Origin: Streptomyces kanamyceticus
GTDB lineage: Bacteria; Actinomycetota; Actinomycetes; Streptomycetales; Streptomycetaceae
Assembly (NCBI RefSeq): GCF_008704495.1
Contig: NZ_CP023699.1
Location: 2,976,001-3,040,000 of the forward strand
Reading direction: 5' to 3'
DNA length: 64,000 nucleotides
Shown here: piece by piece, positions 24,600 through 33,789 of the stretch
Layout of the letters: each line of letters opens with the position of its first letter
How positions within the stretch are numbered: the first letter of the stretch is position 1
Translations under genes and position numbers: made by a program
Notes under the pieces: model-generated
Database searches by the model: none
The model's input: the letters and a program-made list of their open reading frames with translations, nothing else
What the model was told of the DNA's origin: nothing

Positions 24600-25391
24600 T
24601 CAGCCGAAGGTCGCCCGCTCCAGCCAGAATTCGAGCAGCTCCCGCTCCCCGACGACCTCCACAAGCCCGCTGTCCAGCGGCCGCCTCCGGTAGAAGGCGA
24701 GCAGCACCTCCGAGAGCGGCCCGCGCAGCGCGACCGACGCCTTCGCGTGCCCGCGCCGCCAGGTGAAGCCGTCCTCGCCGAACTCGATGAGCCACTCGGC
24801 GTCCAGGCCCTCCGGGGCATCGGTGGCGTGCAGATGGATGCTGCGCCCCGCGCCCTTCAGCTCGGACGCGCTGTCCTCGGGAGACGTCCGCTGTACGAAC
24901 CGGACGATCTCCAGCCACTCGTCGATCGCGTCGGCCGCGACATCCGGCGCCACCTCGTACGCGACGCCCGCGGCGATCGCCGCGTCCGCGCGGTGGATCG
25001 CCAGCTCGTGCGTCATGCGCCGCGCCCAGAATCCCGCGGTGTGGTCCGCCGTCCACGACCACACCGCGGTGTCGGCATCGGTGTCCCCGAAGACGCGCGC
25101 CCCGAACGCGGCGGTCTCGGCGAGCCAGGCGTCGAGGGCGGCGGGGTCGTCGTCCCCGGGGCCCTGCGCGTTCGGCACGGCCTCGTCGGGGACGTTCCTC
25201 TCGGCGCGGGTCGCCACCAGGTGCCCGCTCCAGCGCACCGCTCCGCCCATGTGCCGGGCGAGCTCCCCCAGCGTCCAGTCGGGGCAGGTCGGCACGGTGA
25301 CGGAGAGGTCGGCACCGGACAGGGTGGCCCTCAAGAGGTCGAACTGGCGGGTGACTTCGGCGCGGTACCGATCATGGCTCAGGGTGGTCAT
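24600..25391 (-). CDS. Maleylpyruvate isomerase-family / mycothiol-dependent DinB-like protein
   Basis: 263-residue protein with the N-terminal mycothiol-binding DinB/MDMPI fold: TCPDWTLGELARHMGG contains the first conserved His, and MTHELAIHRADA contains the HExxxH-like metal/thiol motif. The C-terminal ~100 residues are the MDMPI C-terminal domain. Characterised relatives isomerise maleylpyruvate using mycothiol, but most actinobacterial members have unknown substrates. ATG at 25391 is the natural start. It is convergent with the response regulator gene and 10 bp upstream lies the end-region of the thiamine operon's neighbour start, so it appears to be transcribed from its own promoter or as the tail of the thiamine operon. 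Confidence 0.85.
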   Translation of the reverse strand: MTTLSHDRYRAEVTRQFDLLRATLSGADLSVTVPTCPDWTLGELARHMGGAVRWSGHLVATRAERNVPDEAVPNAQGPGDDDPAALDAWLAETAAFGARVFGDTDADTAVWSWTADHTAGFWARRMTHELAIHRADAAIAAGVAYEVAPDVAADAIDEWLEIVRFVQRTSPEDSASELKGAGRSIHLHATDAPEGLDAEWLIEFGEDGFTWRRGHAKASVALRGPLSEVLLAFYRRRPLDSGLVEVVGERELLEFWLERATFG

Positions 25392-25401
25392 GGCTCGAAC
25401 T

Positions 25402-26511
25402 CTAGAGCGACTTCGCCGGGGTGGCACCTGCGTTTCGTCCGGTGCCGTCGGCGAGCACCACCACGTCCTCCGCGTCGAACCCGACGCCGACCCGCTCCCC
25501 CACCTCGGGCGCCCGCCGCAGCGCGCACGCCGCCTCCAGGCGCGGCCCCTCGACGGGCTGGAGGTGCACGGCGACATGAGTACCGCGGAAGGTACGTGCC
25601 GTCACCACGCAGGGCAGGCCCTCATCTGCGGGGACGAGGCGCACACCGGCCGGGCGCACCAGGATCTTGTGCCGTCCCGCCGGGGTGCCCTCCGGCACGG
25701 ACACCTTGCCCCACACCGTGTCCGCACCCCCGCCCGACACCGTCGCCGCGACGATGTTGTCGAAGCCGAGGAAGCGCGCCACGAACTCGTCCGCGGGCCG
25801 CTGCCACACCTCAAGCGGGCTGCCGGACTGGGCGATCCGCCCGTCCCGCATCACCACGACCCGGTCGGCGAGCGCGAAGGCCTCGCCCTGGTCGTGCGTG
25901 ACGGCGAGCACGGTGGTGCCCAACTCACCGAAGAGCTCGCGGAGTTCGACGACGAGCCGCTCCCGCAGCGAACGGTCGAGCTGCCCGAGCGGCTCGTCCA
26001 GCATGAGGAGCCTGGGGCGCGGCGCCAGCGCACGCGCGAGCGCGACCCGCTGCTGCTCGCCGCCGGACAGCGAGGCCACCGCGCGCCGCTGCGCCTTCGG
26101 CAGACCGACGAGCTCCAGCAACTCGGCGACCCGGTCGGCCTGTTCGCCCCGCGACGCCCCGTGCATGCGCAGGCCGAAGGCCACGTTGCCCGCCACGTCG
26201 CGCTGCGGAAAGAGCTGGTGGTCCTGGAACATCAGGCCGACGCCCCGCTTGTGCGCGGGCACCCCGCCCTGGTCCTGGCCGCCGAGCAGGACCCGCCCCG
26301 CGTCGAGCCCCTGCAGCCCGGCGACCACCCGCAGGAGCGTCGACTTGCCACTGCCGCTCGGCCCGAGCACACAGACGATCTCGTGCTCGGCGACATCGAG
26401 GCCGACCGCGTCGAGCGCGGCCCGCGCCCCGAACCGCACGGTCGCGTCGCGCAGGCTCAGCAAGGGGTTCGTCACGGAGTCCGTCACGGGGCCCGTCAAG
26501 GCGGTCGTCAT
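25402..26511 (-). CDS. thiQ: Thiamine ABC transporter ATP-binding protein
   Basis: 369-residue ATPase of a binding-protein-dependent importer. Walker A GPSGSGKST, signature LSGGEQQRVALARAL, Walker B LLMLDEPL and switch His in VTHDQGEA are all intact. A C-terminal TOBE-like regulatory domain (about residues 280-360) is longer than in enterobacterial ThiQ and resembles PotA/FbpC-type subunits. It is the last gene of the thiB-thiP-thiQ operon; its ATG overlaps the permease stop by one base (TGATG), indicating translational coupling. Thiamine specificity is inferred from the upstream TPP riboswitch and the binding protein. Confidence 0.9.
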   Translation of the reverse strand: MTTALTGPVTDSVTNPLLSLRDATVRFGARAALDAVGLDVAEHEIVCVLGPSGSGKSTLLRVVAGLQGLDAGRVLLGGQDQGGVPAHKRGVGLMFQDHQLFPQRDVAGNVAFGLRMHGASRGEQADRVAELLELVGLPKAQRRAVASLSGGEQQRVALARALAPRPRLLMLDEPLGQLDRSLRERLVVELRELFGELGTTVLAVTHDQGEAFALADRVVVMRDGRIAQSGSPLEVWQRPADEFVARFLGFDNIVAATVSGGGADTVWGKVSVPEGTPAGRHKILVRPAGVRLVPADEGLPCVVTARTFRGTHVAVHLQPVEGPRLEAACALRRAPEVGERVGVGFDAEDVVVLADGTGRNAGATPAKSL

Positions 26512-28187
26512 CAGAACTCCCCCGTGGTGCGGTCGGTACGGATGCGTTCAAGGAGCAGCAGCGACACCGCGCACACCACCATCAGGATCGCCGAAAGGGC
26601 CATCGCCTGGCCGTAGTTGAGGTCTCCGGCCCGGCCGAGCAGCCGCGCCACGGCGACCGGCAGCGTCGGGTTGTCGGGCCGCGCGATGAAGACGGTGGCG
26701 CCGAACTCGCCGAGCGAGACGGCGAAGGCGAATCCGGCGGCGATAAGCAGCGCCCGCCGCACCATCGGCAGATCGACCTCCCGCCAGGCCCGCAGCGGCG
26801 AAGCCCCGAGCACGGCGGCCGCCTCGCGAAGCCGTCCGTCCACCGCGCGCAGGACAGGCAGCATCGTGCGTACGACGAAGGGCACGCCCACCAGGGCTTG
26901 GGCGAGCGGCACCAGGATCCAGGAGGACCGCAGATCGAGCGGCGGCTTGTCCAGGGTGATAAGAAAACCGAAGCCGACGGTCACCGCGGAGACCCCGAGC
27001 GGCAGCATGAGCAGCGCGTCGAAGCCGCGCACGAGCCGCCCGGCCCTGCGGGTGAGCGCGGCGGCGGCGAGCCCGCCGATGACGACCGCGATGGCCGTGG
27101 CCACGATCGCGTACCGCAGCGAGTTCCCGACCGCCTCGATCGGCGGCACGAGGAAGGCGCCGCCCTCCGCCGAGGTCAGCTCCTTGTAGTACGCGAATCC
27201 GAACCCGTCGGGACCGTCGAAGGACCGCTGGATCAGCACTCCGAGCGGCAGCAGGATCAGCACGGCGACCGTGGCAATGACCAGGCCGAGCAGCGTCCAC
27301 TGCCCCGCGCCGCGCGGCCGCCGCGCGACGGTGGCCGCGTCGACGAGCTTGAGCGCGCTCTCGCGCCGCCGCACCGTCCACGCGTGGACGGCCAGGATCA
27401 GCCCGACCGCGGCGAACTGCACGATCGTCAGGACGGCGGCCGTCGGCAGGTCGAGCAGCTGGGCGGTCTGCCGGTAGATCTCCACTTCGAGGGTGGAGTA
27501 CGCGGGCCCGCCGAGGATCTGCACGACGCCGAAGGAGGTGAAGGTGAAGAGGAAGACCATGAGCGCGGCGGCCGCGACGGCAGGCCCGAGCGCGGGCAGC
27601 GTCACCGTCCGCCAGGCCCTGAAACGCGAGGCGCCGAGCATCCGCGCGGCCTCCTCCTGCCGCGGATCGAGCTGCGCCCAGAGCCCACCCACGGTCCGTA
27701 CGACGACCGCGTAGTTGAAGAAGACGTGCGCGAGCAGAATCGCCCACACCGTCGTGTCCAGGCGCACGCCCCACAGCTCGTCGAGCAGCCCGCCCCGGCC
27801 GAGCAGCGCGAGGAAGGCGGTCCCGACGACGACCGTCGGCAGCACGAACGGCACAGTGACGACGGCCCGCAGCACCTGCTTGCCCGGGAAGTCGAAGCGC
27901 GCGAAGACGTACGCGCCGGGGAGCGCGATGAGCAGCGTGAGCGCGGTCGACGCGAGCGCCTGCCAGGTGGTGAACCACAGCACGTGCCGGATGTCGGACT
28001 GCCCGAGCACCTCGGTGATCCGCCCGAACTGCCAGGCGCCGTCGATGTGCAGACCGCGCCCGACGATCGCCGAGACCGGATAGGCGAAGAAGAGCGCGAA
28101 GAACGCGACGGGCACGGCCATCAGACCGAGCCGCGCCGCGCCCCCGCGCGAGCGCCCCTTCCCGGGGCGCGCCTTCGCTTCGGTCAC
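26511..28187 (-). CDS. thiP: Thiamine ABC transporter permease, fused two-domain
   Basis: Permease of ~558 residues with two tandem BinD-type membrane domains of six helices each, as in ThiP/FbpB. The EAA loops are recognisable: EEAARMLGASRFRAWRTVTLP in the first half and REAAAVLGASPLRAWREVDLP in the second; these contact the ATPase. The GTG at 28187 overlaps the thiB stop as GTGA, the normal coupling arrangement, and is preferred over an upstream start that would lengthen the N-terminus by 11 residues inside thiB. It would translocate thiamine (or a phosphate ester or precursor). Confidence 0.92.
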   Translation of the reverse strand: MTEAKARPGKGRSRGGAARLGLMAVPVAFFALFFAYPVSAIVGRGLHIDGAWQFGRITEVLGQSDIRHVLWFTTWQALASTALTLLIALPGAYVFARFDFPGKQVLRAVVTVPFVLPTVVVGTAFLALLGRGGLLDELWGVRLDTTVWAILLAHVFFNYAVVVRTVGGLWAQLDPRQEEAARMLGASRFRAWRTVTLPALGPAVAAAALMVFLFTFTSFGVVQILGGPAYSTLEVEIYRQTAQLLDLPTAAVLTIVQFAAVGLILAVHAWTVRRRESALKLVDAATVARRPRGAGQWTLLGLVIATVAVLILLPLGVLIQRSFDGPDGFGFAYYKELTSAEGGAFLVPPIEAVGNSLRYAIVATAIAVVIGGLAAAALTRRAGRLVRGFDALLMLPLGVSAVTVGFGFLITLDKPPLDLRSSWILVPLAQALVGVPFVVRTMLPVLRAVDGRLREAAAVLGASPLRAWREVDLPMVRRALLIAAGFAFAVSLGEFGATVFIARPDNPTLPVAVARLLGRAGDLNYGQAMALSAILMVVCAVSLLLLERIRTDRTTGEF

Positions 28188-29269
28188 TTCAGTACGAGCG
28201 AGGTCCACGACTTGATCCACGGCTCACGGTTGTCGGCGATCTTCTTGGGGTCCATGGTCTCGGGCTTCTTGACCTCCACGCCGTACTCCCGGAACAGCTT
28301 GGGGACCTGGGCGGCCTCCCGGACGGGATTCACGAACATCTGAAGCGGCATGTCGTCCTGGAACTGCTTGCCGCTCAGGAAGTCGAGCAGGGCCTTGCCG
28401 CCCTTGGTGTTCTTGGCGTTGCTGAGCAGCCCCGCGTACTCGACCTGCCGGAAGCAGGTGCCGGTCGCGACGCCGGTCGGCGCCTCCTTGGGCTGCGGCT
28501 TGGCGTAGAGGACCTCGACGGGCGGCGACGAGGCGTACGAGACGACGAGCGGCCGGTCGCCCTTGGCCTTCTTGCCGCCCGCGGACCCGGAGAACTCCTC
28601 GTTGTAGGCCTGCTCCCAGCCGTCGACGACCTTGACGCCGTTGGCCTTCAGCTTCTTCCAGTAGCCCTCCCAGCCGCCGTCGCCGTACTCGGCGGCGGTG
28701 CCGAGCAGGAAGCCGAGCCCCGGCGAGGAGGTCGCGGCGTTCTCGGTGACGAGCAGGTCCTTGTACTGGGGCTTGACCAGGTCCTCGAAGGACTTCGGCG
28801 GCGCGAGCTTCTTGTCGGCGAAGTACTTCTTGTCGTAGTTGACGCAGATGTCGCCGGAGTCGACGGGCGTCACGCGCTTCTCGCCCTTGGCCAGCCGGTA
28901 CTCCGGCAGGACCATCCCTGCGTCCTTGGCCTCGTACGGCTGGAAGAGCCCGTTGTCGAGCGCGCGGGAAAGGAGCGTGTTGTCGACGCCGAAGAAGACG
29001 TCCCCCTGCGGATTGTCCTTCGACAGGATCGCCTTGTTGACGGCGGCGCCCGCGTCCCCGTCCTTGAGGACGTTGACCTTGTAGCCGGAGCGCTTCTCGA
29101 AGTCCTTCAGTACGTCCTTGGAGACGTTGAAGGAGTCGTGGCTGACGAGCGTGACGCTCTTGGAGTCGGTCTTCCCCGACCCGCTGTCGGAGCTGCCGCA
29201 CGCGGAGACCGCGACGAGCCCGATGCCCACCGCGACCGCGGTGAACGTGACCTTCTTGGTGGTGCTCAC
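28184..29269 (-). CDS. thiB: Thiamine-binding lipoprotein of ABC transporter
   Basis: 361-residue periplasmic-type binding protein attached as a lipoprotein (Sec signal peptide with lipobox VSACGSS). Typical ThiB/TbpA elements are VTLVSHDSFNVSKDVLKDFE, GDVFFGVDNTLLSRAL, VDSGDICVNYDKKYF and the C-terminal DDMPLQMFVNPV. It begins with GTG at 29269, with AGGAGG 8 bp upstream. First gene of the thiBPQ operon and controlled by the TPP riboswitch directly upstream. Length and motif order are normal for the family. Confidence 0.95.
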   Translation of the reverse strand: MSTTKKVTFTAVAVGIGLVAVSACGSSDSGSGKTDSKSVTLVSHDSFNVSKDVLKDFEKRSGYKVNVLKDGDAGAAVNKAILSKDNPQGDVFFGVDNTLLSRALDNGLFQPYEAKDAGMVLPEYRLAKGEKRVTPVDSGDICVNYDKKYFADKKLAPPKSFEDLVKPQYKDLLVTENAATSSPGLGFLLGTAAEYGDGGWEGYWKKLKANGVKVVDGWEQAYNEEFSGSAGGKKAKGDRPLVVSYASSPPVEVLYAKPQPKEAPTGVATGTCFRQVEYAGLLSNAKNTKGGKALLDFLSGKQFQDDMPLQMFVNPVREAAQVPKLFREYGVEVKKPETMDPKKIADNREPWIKSWTSLVLK

Positions 29270-29278
29270 GGAAACTTC

Positions 29279-29296
29279 CTCCTGGGTGACCAGGAG
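29279..29296 (-). promoter_or_regulatory. Hairpin that sequesters the thiB ribosome binding site
   Basis: On the RNA strand CUCCUGG (complement of 29290-29296) pairs with CCAGGAG (29279-29285) over a 4-nt loop. The second arm contains the AGGAGG Shine-Dalgarno (29278-29283). It is the likely OFF-state element of the riboswitch acting on translation. Confidence 0.6.
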
Positions 29297-29304
29297 AAGA
29301 CGCG

Positions 29305-29340
29305 GCCCCGCCCGCCGACCGAGTGGTCCGCGGGCAGGGC
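29305..29340 (-). terminator. GC-rich hairpin between riboswitch aptamer and thiB
   Basis: An 11-bp stem including one G-U pair (29305-29315 with 29330-29340; RNA GCCCUGCCCGC / GCGGGCGGGGC) lies between the TPP aptamer and the SD-sequestering hairpin. It could attenuate transcription or simply separate aptamer and platform. Confidence 0.5.
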
Positions 29341-29357
29341 GCTACAGCTTGAGTAAT

Positions 29358-29459
29358 GCCCGAACTTCCTACCCAGAATGACCTGGGCGAGGTTCAGAGG
29401 GTCTGCGGCGCACCTGTCCGGATGCCGCACTCTCAGCGCTGTGGCGCTCCCCTGTCGGA
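29358..29459 (-). promoter_or_regulatory. TPP (thi-box) riboswitch
   Basis: The strand complementary to that shown carries both conserved thi-box blocks in order: CTGAGA (complement of 29431-29436, in GCGCTGAGAGTGCGG) and ACCCTCTGAACCT (complement of 29390-29402), followed by the CAGGTCATTCTGGGTAGG-like P4/P5 segment. Ends pair as a short P1 (CCGA with TCGG). Binding of thiamine pyrophosphate should repress the downstream thiBPQ operon. Confidence 0.92.
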
Positions 29460-29497
29460 ATATGCAGATGTATGTACGAAGCCGTACGCCCGCCAGA

Positions 29498-30604
29498 CTA
29501 CCTCTCGGCCGCGGCGAGCTGGCCGCACGCTCCGTCGATCTCCTGGCCACGGGTGTCCCGGATGGTCACCGGCACCCCGTGGGCGGCGATGGCCGCGACG
29601 AACGCCTTCTCGTCCTCGGGGCGCGACGCCGTCCACTTCGAGCCCGGCGTCGGGTTCAGCGGAATCAGGTTCACGTGCACCGGCTTGTTCTTGAGCATCC
29701 GGCCGAGCCGGTCTCCTCGCCACGCCTGGTCGTTGATGTCCCTGATCAGCGCGTACTCGATGGAGAGCCGACGCCCGGACTTCGCGGCGTACTCCCAGCC
29801 CGCGTCGAGCACCTCGCTCACCTTCCACCGCGTGTTCACGGGTACGAGGGTGTCGCGCAGCTCGTCGTCCGGCGCGTGCAGCGAGATGGCGAGGCGGCAC
29901 TTGAAGCCCTCGTCCGAGAACCGGTGGATCGCCGGGACGAGGCCGACCGTCGAGACGGTGATCCCGCGCTGCGAGAGGCCGAGGCCGTCCGGCTCGGGGT
30001 CGGTGAGGCGGCGGATGGCGCCCGCCACCCGGTTGTAGTTGGCGAGCGGCTCGCCCATGCCCATGAAGACGATGTTGGAGAGCCGCGCGGGACCGCCCGG
30101 GATCTCGCCGTCCCTGAGCGCCCGCATGCCGTCCACGATCTGGTGCACGATCTCGCCGGTCGACAGGTTCCGGTCGAGACCGGCCTGTCCCGTGGCACAG
30201 AACGGGCAGTTCATGCCGCACCCGGCCTGGGAGCTGATGCACATGGTGACCCGGTCCGGGTAGCGCATGAGCACCGACTCCACCAGCGTCCCGTCGAAGA
30301 GCCGCCAGAGCGTCTTGCGGGTGGTGTCGTCGTCACAGCTGATGTGCCGCACGACGGACATCAGATCGGGCAGCAACGCCTCACGGAGCTTCTCGCGCGC
30401 ACCGGCGGGGATGTCGGTCCACTCGGCCGGGTCGTGCGCGTACCGCGCGAAGTAGTGCTGCGAGAGCTGCTTGGCGCGAAACGGCTTCTCGCCGATGGCG
30501 GCGACGGCTTCCTTGCGCTCGGCGGGCGTGAGGTCGGCGAGATGCCGCGGGGGCTTCTTGGCACCGCGGGGCGCGACGAAAGTGAGTTCTCCGGGTACAG
30601 GCAT
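29498..30604 (-). CDS. rlmN: 23S rRNA (adenine-2503-C2)-methyltransferase RlmN
   Basis: 368-residue radical SAM methyltransferase that methylates C2 of A2503 in 23S rRNA (and A37 of some tRNAs). The iron-sulfur cluster motif is [17 protein letters not shown] (CxxxCxxC). The SAM-binding GxGEP-type segment is [13 protein letters not shown]. The C-terminal catalytic cysteine is in [16 protein letters not shown] at 30604 follows GGAAGAACC; the upstream in-frame extension is not needed. It is followed by the thiamine operon's leader with an intervening gap of only ~40 bp, so the riboswitch transcript starts downstream of or near its 3' end. Confidence 0.95.
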   Translation of the reverse strand: MPVPGELTFVAPRGAKKPPRHLADLTPAERKEAVAAIGEKPFRAKQLSQHYFARYAHDPAEWTDIPAGAREKLREALLPDLMSVVRHISCDDDTTRKTLWRLFDGTLVESVLMRYPDRVTMCISSQAGCGMNCPFCATGQAGLDRNLSTGEIVHQIVDGMRALRDGEIPGGPARLSNIVFMGMGEPLANYNRVAGAIRRLTDPEPDGLGLSQRGITVSTVGLVPAIHRFSDEGFKCRLAISLHAPDDELRDTLVPVNTRWKVSEVLDAGWEYAAKSGRRLSIEYALIRDINDQAWRGDRLGRMLKNKPVHVNLIPLNPTPGSKWTASRPEDEKAFVAAIAAHGVPVTIRDTRGQEIDGACGQLAAAER

Positions 30605-30694
30605 GGTTCTTCCAGTGTCGCAGATGACCGCGCCCACCTCGCGCGGGCGGAAATCCGGCCTCCGGCCCAACCCGGCCCCTGCCCTCAGCTGCCC

Positions 30695-30874
30695 TCAGCC
30701 GAAGATCCCGCCGAAAATCACGGCGACGTGGGAGCCGTAGCTCTTCCACCGGTGTGACATCCGGCAGTACTGCCGCGGCCTGCGCCGCCCGCCCTGGTCG
30801 ATGAGTGTTCCGCACCACTTGCACGGCAGATCCCCGTGGTAGGTGCCGTCCTTCTCGCGTCTCGCCCGCCCCAT
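30695..30874 (-). CDS. Small zinc-knuckle-like protein, 59 aa
   Basis: 59-residue basic protein starting MGRARREKDGTYHGDLPCKWC. CKWC and a downstream RQYCRMSHR give three Cys and one or two His placed like a small treble-clef zinc finger. Similar short proteins are common in Streptomyces, with no known role. It lies between cdsA and rlmN on the same strand (74 bp after cdsA's stop, 90 bp before rlmN's start) and is probably cotranscribed. Nucleic-acid binding is a guess from charge and fold. Confidence 0.72.
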   Translation of the reverse strand: MGRARREKDGTYHGDLPCKWCGTLIDQGGRRRPRQYCRMSHRWKSYGSHVAVIFGGIFG

Positions 30875-30948
30875 GGCGGGTGACTGTACGCAACGAGCCC
30901 CGTCCGGCACCGGACGGGGCTCGTGCGTGACGCGGGAAGCGGGCGGGC

Positions 30949-32052
30949 TCAGCCCGATCCGACGAAGACGACCAGCAGCAGCCACACCACGGGCGCCGTC
31001 GGCAGCAGGGAGTCGAGCCGGTCCATGATGCCGCCGTGGCCCGGAAGGAGCGTGCCCATGTCCTTGATGCCGAGGTCCCGCTTGATCATGGACTCGCCGA
31101 GGTCGCCGAGCGTGGCGCTGACCGCGACGGCGAAGCCGATGAGCAGGCCCTGCCACCAGGTCCCGTCGTCGATCAGGAACTGCATGCACACCGCACCCGC
31201 CGCCATCGCGAAGGTGACCGCTCCGAGCAGGCCCTCGCGGGTCTTGCCGGGGCTGATGCGCGGCGCCAGCTTGTGCTTGCCGAAGCGCCAGCCGATCGCG
31301 TACGCACCGGTGTCGCTGACCACGGTCAGGAGCAGGAACGTGAGGACCCGCTGCGGGCCGTCGTCCGCGGTGAGCATCAGCGCCACGAAGGTCGCGAGGA
31401 ACGGGACGTAGAAGGCCGCGAAGACCCCCGCCGTGACGTCCTTCAGATAGCCCTCGGGCGGCTCGGTCATGCGCCACACGAGGACCGCGAGCGCGGTGAG
31501 CGCCATCGCCACCCACGCGCCCTCGGCCCCGCGCACGTAACCGGCGACGACCATCGCGGCGCCGCCCACGGCCAGCGGGACCAGCGGCGCCTTGATGCCC
31601 TTGCGCTCCTCGAGCCGGGAGGTGAGCTCCCAAAGACCGACCACGACGGCGACCGCTATGACGCCGATGAAGACGGCCTTCACGATGAACAACGACGCGA
31701 TGATCACCGCGCCGAGTCCCACCCCGACTCCTATGGCCGCCCCGAGGTCGCGGCCCGCGCTCTTCTTCTGCGGTGCTGCCGGGGCGGGCTGTGGTGCGCT
31801 GGGCATGGGCTCCTGCGGAGGCTCGTCACGGAACAGGGGGCCGCCCATCCGAGTGGCCCCCCGGTCGTCGTCCTGGTCTCCGCCGCTCACGGGTACGTCG
31901 GGCACGATGGGCATGGGCTGCGTCTCAGACGGAAACAGCGCGTCCTGCGCATCGTACGCGGGACCTGCCGGGGTCGCCCCCTGACCAGGCCCCTGGTCGG
32001 GCGGCCCCCAATACCCGGCTCTGGGCGGCGCCTCCCAGGAAGAGTCGTTCAC
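30949..32052 (-). CDS. cdsA: Phosphatidate cytidylyltransferase
   Basis: 367-residue integral membrane enzyme making CDP-diacylglycerol from phosphatidic acid and CTP, the precursor of anionic phospholipids. Residues 1-95 are a Pro/Gln/Asp-rich disordered extension, then eight or so helices from ~100 onward. The CDP-alcohol signature lies near the C-terminus: LGDLGESMIKRDLGIKDMG...LPGHGGIMDRLDSL, with the conserved Lys-Arg-Asp and Gly-His-Gly-Gly. It starts with GTG at 32052, 73 bp after frr, in the conserved rpsB-tsf-pyrH-frr-cdsA order. Confidence 0.95.
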   Translation of the reverse strand: MNDSSWEAPPRAGYWGPPDQGPGQGATPAGPAYDAQDALFPSETQPMPIVPDVPVSGGDQDDDRGATRMGGPLFRDEPPQEPMPSAPQPAPAAPQKKSAGRDLGAAIGVGVGLGAVIIASLFIVKAVFIGVIAVAVVVGLWELTSRLEERKGIKAPLVPLAVGGAAMVVAGYVRGAEGAWVAMALTALAVLVWRMTEPPEGYLKDVTAGVFAAFYVPFLATFVALMLTADDGPQRVLTFLLLTVVSDTGAYAIGWRFGKHKLAPRISPGKTREGLLGAVTFAMAAGAVCMQFLIDDGTWWQGLLIGFAVAVSATLGDLGESMIKRDLGIKDMGTLLPGHGGIMDRLDSLLPTAPVVWLLLVVFVGSG

Positions 32053-32125
32053 GGATCGCTTTCCTGATTCCTCAGACTTCGATCAGCCTCGGTCGAACAT
32101 CGAGCAGACCTCGGTCAGAACTCGG

Positions 32126-32686
32126 TCAGACCTCGAGCAGCTCGGCTTCCTTGTGCTTGAGCAGCTCGTCCACCTGTGCGACGTACTTCGCGGTGGTGTC
32201 GTCGAGCTCCTTCTCGGCGCGGCGTCCCTCGTCCTCGCCGATGTCGCCGTCCTTGATCGCCTTGTCGAAGGCTTCCTTGGCCTTGCGACGGATCGACCGG
32301 ATCGAGATCTTGGAGTCCTCGGCCTTGGTCTTGGCGACCTTGATGTACTCCTTGCGACGGTCCTGGGTGAGCTCCGGGAACGTCACACGGATGATGTTGC
32401 CGTCGTTGCTCGGGTTGACGCCGAGGTCGGAGTCGCGGATCGCCTGTTCGATGTTGCGCAGCGCGCTCTTGTCGAACGGGGTCACCACGGCCATCCGCGG
32501 CTCGGGCACCGAGAACGAGGCCAGCTGGTTGATCGGCGTAAGGGCGCCGTAGTAGTCAGCCACGATCTTGTTGAACATCGCCGGGTGCGCACGGCCGGTG
32601 CGGATCGCGGCGAAGTCCTCCTTGGCGACCACGACGGCCTTCTCCATCTTCTCCTCGGCCTCGAGGAGGGTCTCTTCGATCACCAC
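32126..32686 (-). CDS. frr: Ribosome recycling factor
   Basis: 186-residue RRF, which with EF-G splits post-termination ribosomes. The N-terminal helix begins [15 protein letters not shown], followed by [13 protein letters not shown] and [20 protein letters not shown], diagnostic for RRF. The C-terminal coiled arms include [19 protein letters not shown]. The GTG at 32686 is the start (a second GTG precedes it directly). It lies 155 bp downstream of pyrH in the usual cluster. Confidence 0.97.
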   Translation of the reverse strand: MVIEETLLEAEEKMEKAVVVAKEDFAAIRTGRAHPAMFNKIVADYYGALTPINQLASFSVPEPRMAVVTPFDKSALRNIEQAIRDSDLGVNPSNDGNIIRVTFPELTQDRRKEYIKVAKTKAEDSKISIRSIRRKAKEAFDKAIKDGDIGEDEGRRAEKELDDTTAKYVAQVDELLKHKEAELLEV

Positions 32687-32841
32687 TTGCTCCTGCGTGT
32701 CTTGAGTAGGCCCGGCATTGCACGGGGGCGGCCGGCTGCGTCGCGTCTCTTTCCTGCACGGTGTCCGACCGGCAGGGCTTTGTCCATCCCCTCAAGGGGC
32801 GTCTCGCGTACGTCCCTCGAGACTGGCCCAGGTCCCTGGGG

Positions 32842-33603
32842 TCAGGCCCGGCTTCCCTGGTCACCCACGAGAGTGCCGATCTTCTCACCCTTGACGGCCC
32901 GGGCGATATTGCCTTCGGAGAGCAGCTCGAAGACGAGGATGGGCAGTTTGTTGTCCCGGCACAGCGTGATCGCGGTCATGTCGGCGACCTTCAGGTCCTG
33001 GGTGATGACCTCGCCGTAGCCGAGGGCGTCGTACTTCACCGCGTCGGGGTTGGTCCTGGGGTCGGAGTCGTACACCCCGTCCACGCCGTTCTTGCCCATC
33101 AGCAGGGCCTCGGCGTCGATCTCCAGGGCGCGCTGTGCGGCGGTGGTGTCGGTGGAGAAGTACGGCATGCCCATGCCCGCACCGAAGATGACCACACGGC
33201 CCTTCTCCAGGTGCCGCACGGCGCGCAGCGGGATGTACGGCTCCGCGACCTGGCCCATGGTGATGGCCGTCTGGACGCGGCAGTCGATGCCTTCCTTCTC
33301 CAGGAAGTCCTGCAGCGCGAGGCAGTTCATGACCGTGCCGAGCATGCCCATGTAGTCCGAGCGGGCCCGGTCCATGCCGCGCTGCTGGAGCTCGGCACCA
33401 CGGAAGAAGTTGCCGCCGCCGATGACGATGGCGATCTGGGCGCCGTCACGGACGACGGCCGCGATCTCACGGGCGATGGCGTGCACCACGTCGGGGTCGA
33501 CCCCGAGGCCGCCCCCACCGGCGAACGCCTCGCCGGAGAGCTTCAGCAGGAAGCGTCCGGCAACTTTGTCGTCGTCACTCTTCGAGTCGGCCTTGGTGGT
33601 CAT
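32842..33603 (-). CDS. pyrH: UMP kinase
   Basis: 253-residue UMP kinase of the amino-acid-kinase fold, phosphorylating UMP to UDP. Motifs are [11 protein letters not shown] at the N-terminus, the phosphate loop [10 protein letters not shown], and [22 protein letters not shown]. Conserved substrate residues are in [19 protein letters not shown] at 33603 is preceded by AGCGAGAAC. It sits between tsf (upstream, 186 bp) and frr (downstream), with a long hairpin in the upstream gap. Confidence 0.96.
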   Translation of the reverse strand: MTTKADSKSDDDKVAGRFLLKLSGEAFAGGGGLGVDPDVVHAIAREIAAVVRDGAQIAIVIGGGNFFRGAELQQRGMDRARSDYMGMLGTVMNCLALQDFLEKEGIDCRVQTAITMGQVAEPYIPLRAVRHLEKGRVVIFGAGMGMPYFSTDTTAAQRALEIDAEALLMGKNGVDGVYDSDPRTNPDAVKYDALGYGEVITQDLKVADMTAITLCRDNKLPILVFELLSEGNIARAVKGEKIGTLVGDQGSRA

Positions 33604-33639
33604 GTGGTTCTCGCTTCTCTTACTTGGCACACATACGAA

Positions 33640-33693
33640 GGAGGCCACTGCCGGTGGGGTGTCGTTCGCATCCCATGCTCGGCAATGGCCTCC
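33640..33693 (-). promoter_or_regulatory. 14-bp long-range hairpin in tsf-pyrH gap
   Basis: GGAGGCCACTGCCG (33640-33653) and CGGCAATGGCCTCC (33680-33693) pair along their full length; in minus-strand RNA the only non-Watson-Crick position is a G-U pair. The 26-nt loop is itself partly self-complementary. It lies 37 bp upstream of pyrH, so it may be a terminator/attenuator between rpsB-tsf and pyrH. Confidence 0.6.
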
Positions 33694-33789
33694 TCGTCAG
33701 ATCCTGCGGTCGTACATCACGCACGAGGTGCCGTGCGCGGGCGACCGCTGTCGACCCTAGCGGGGTCTACCGTCGATCGCGGTACGGAC

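Noticed and set aside
32687..32841. Small gene or regulatory RNA in the pyrH-frr gap
   Set aside because: No start codon with a ribosome binding site and no strong structure found.
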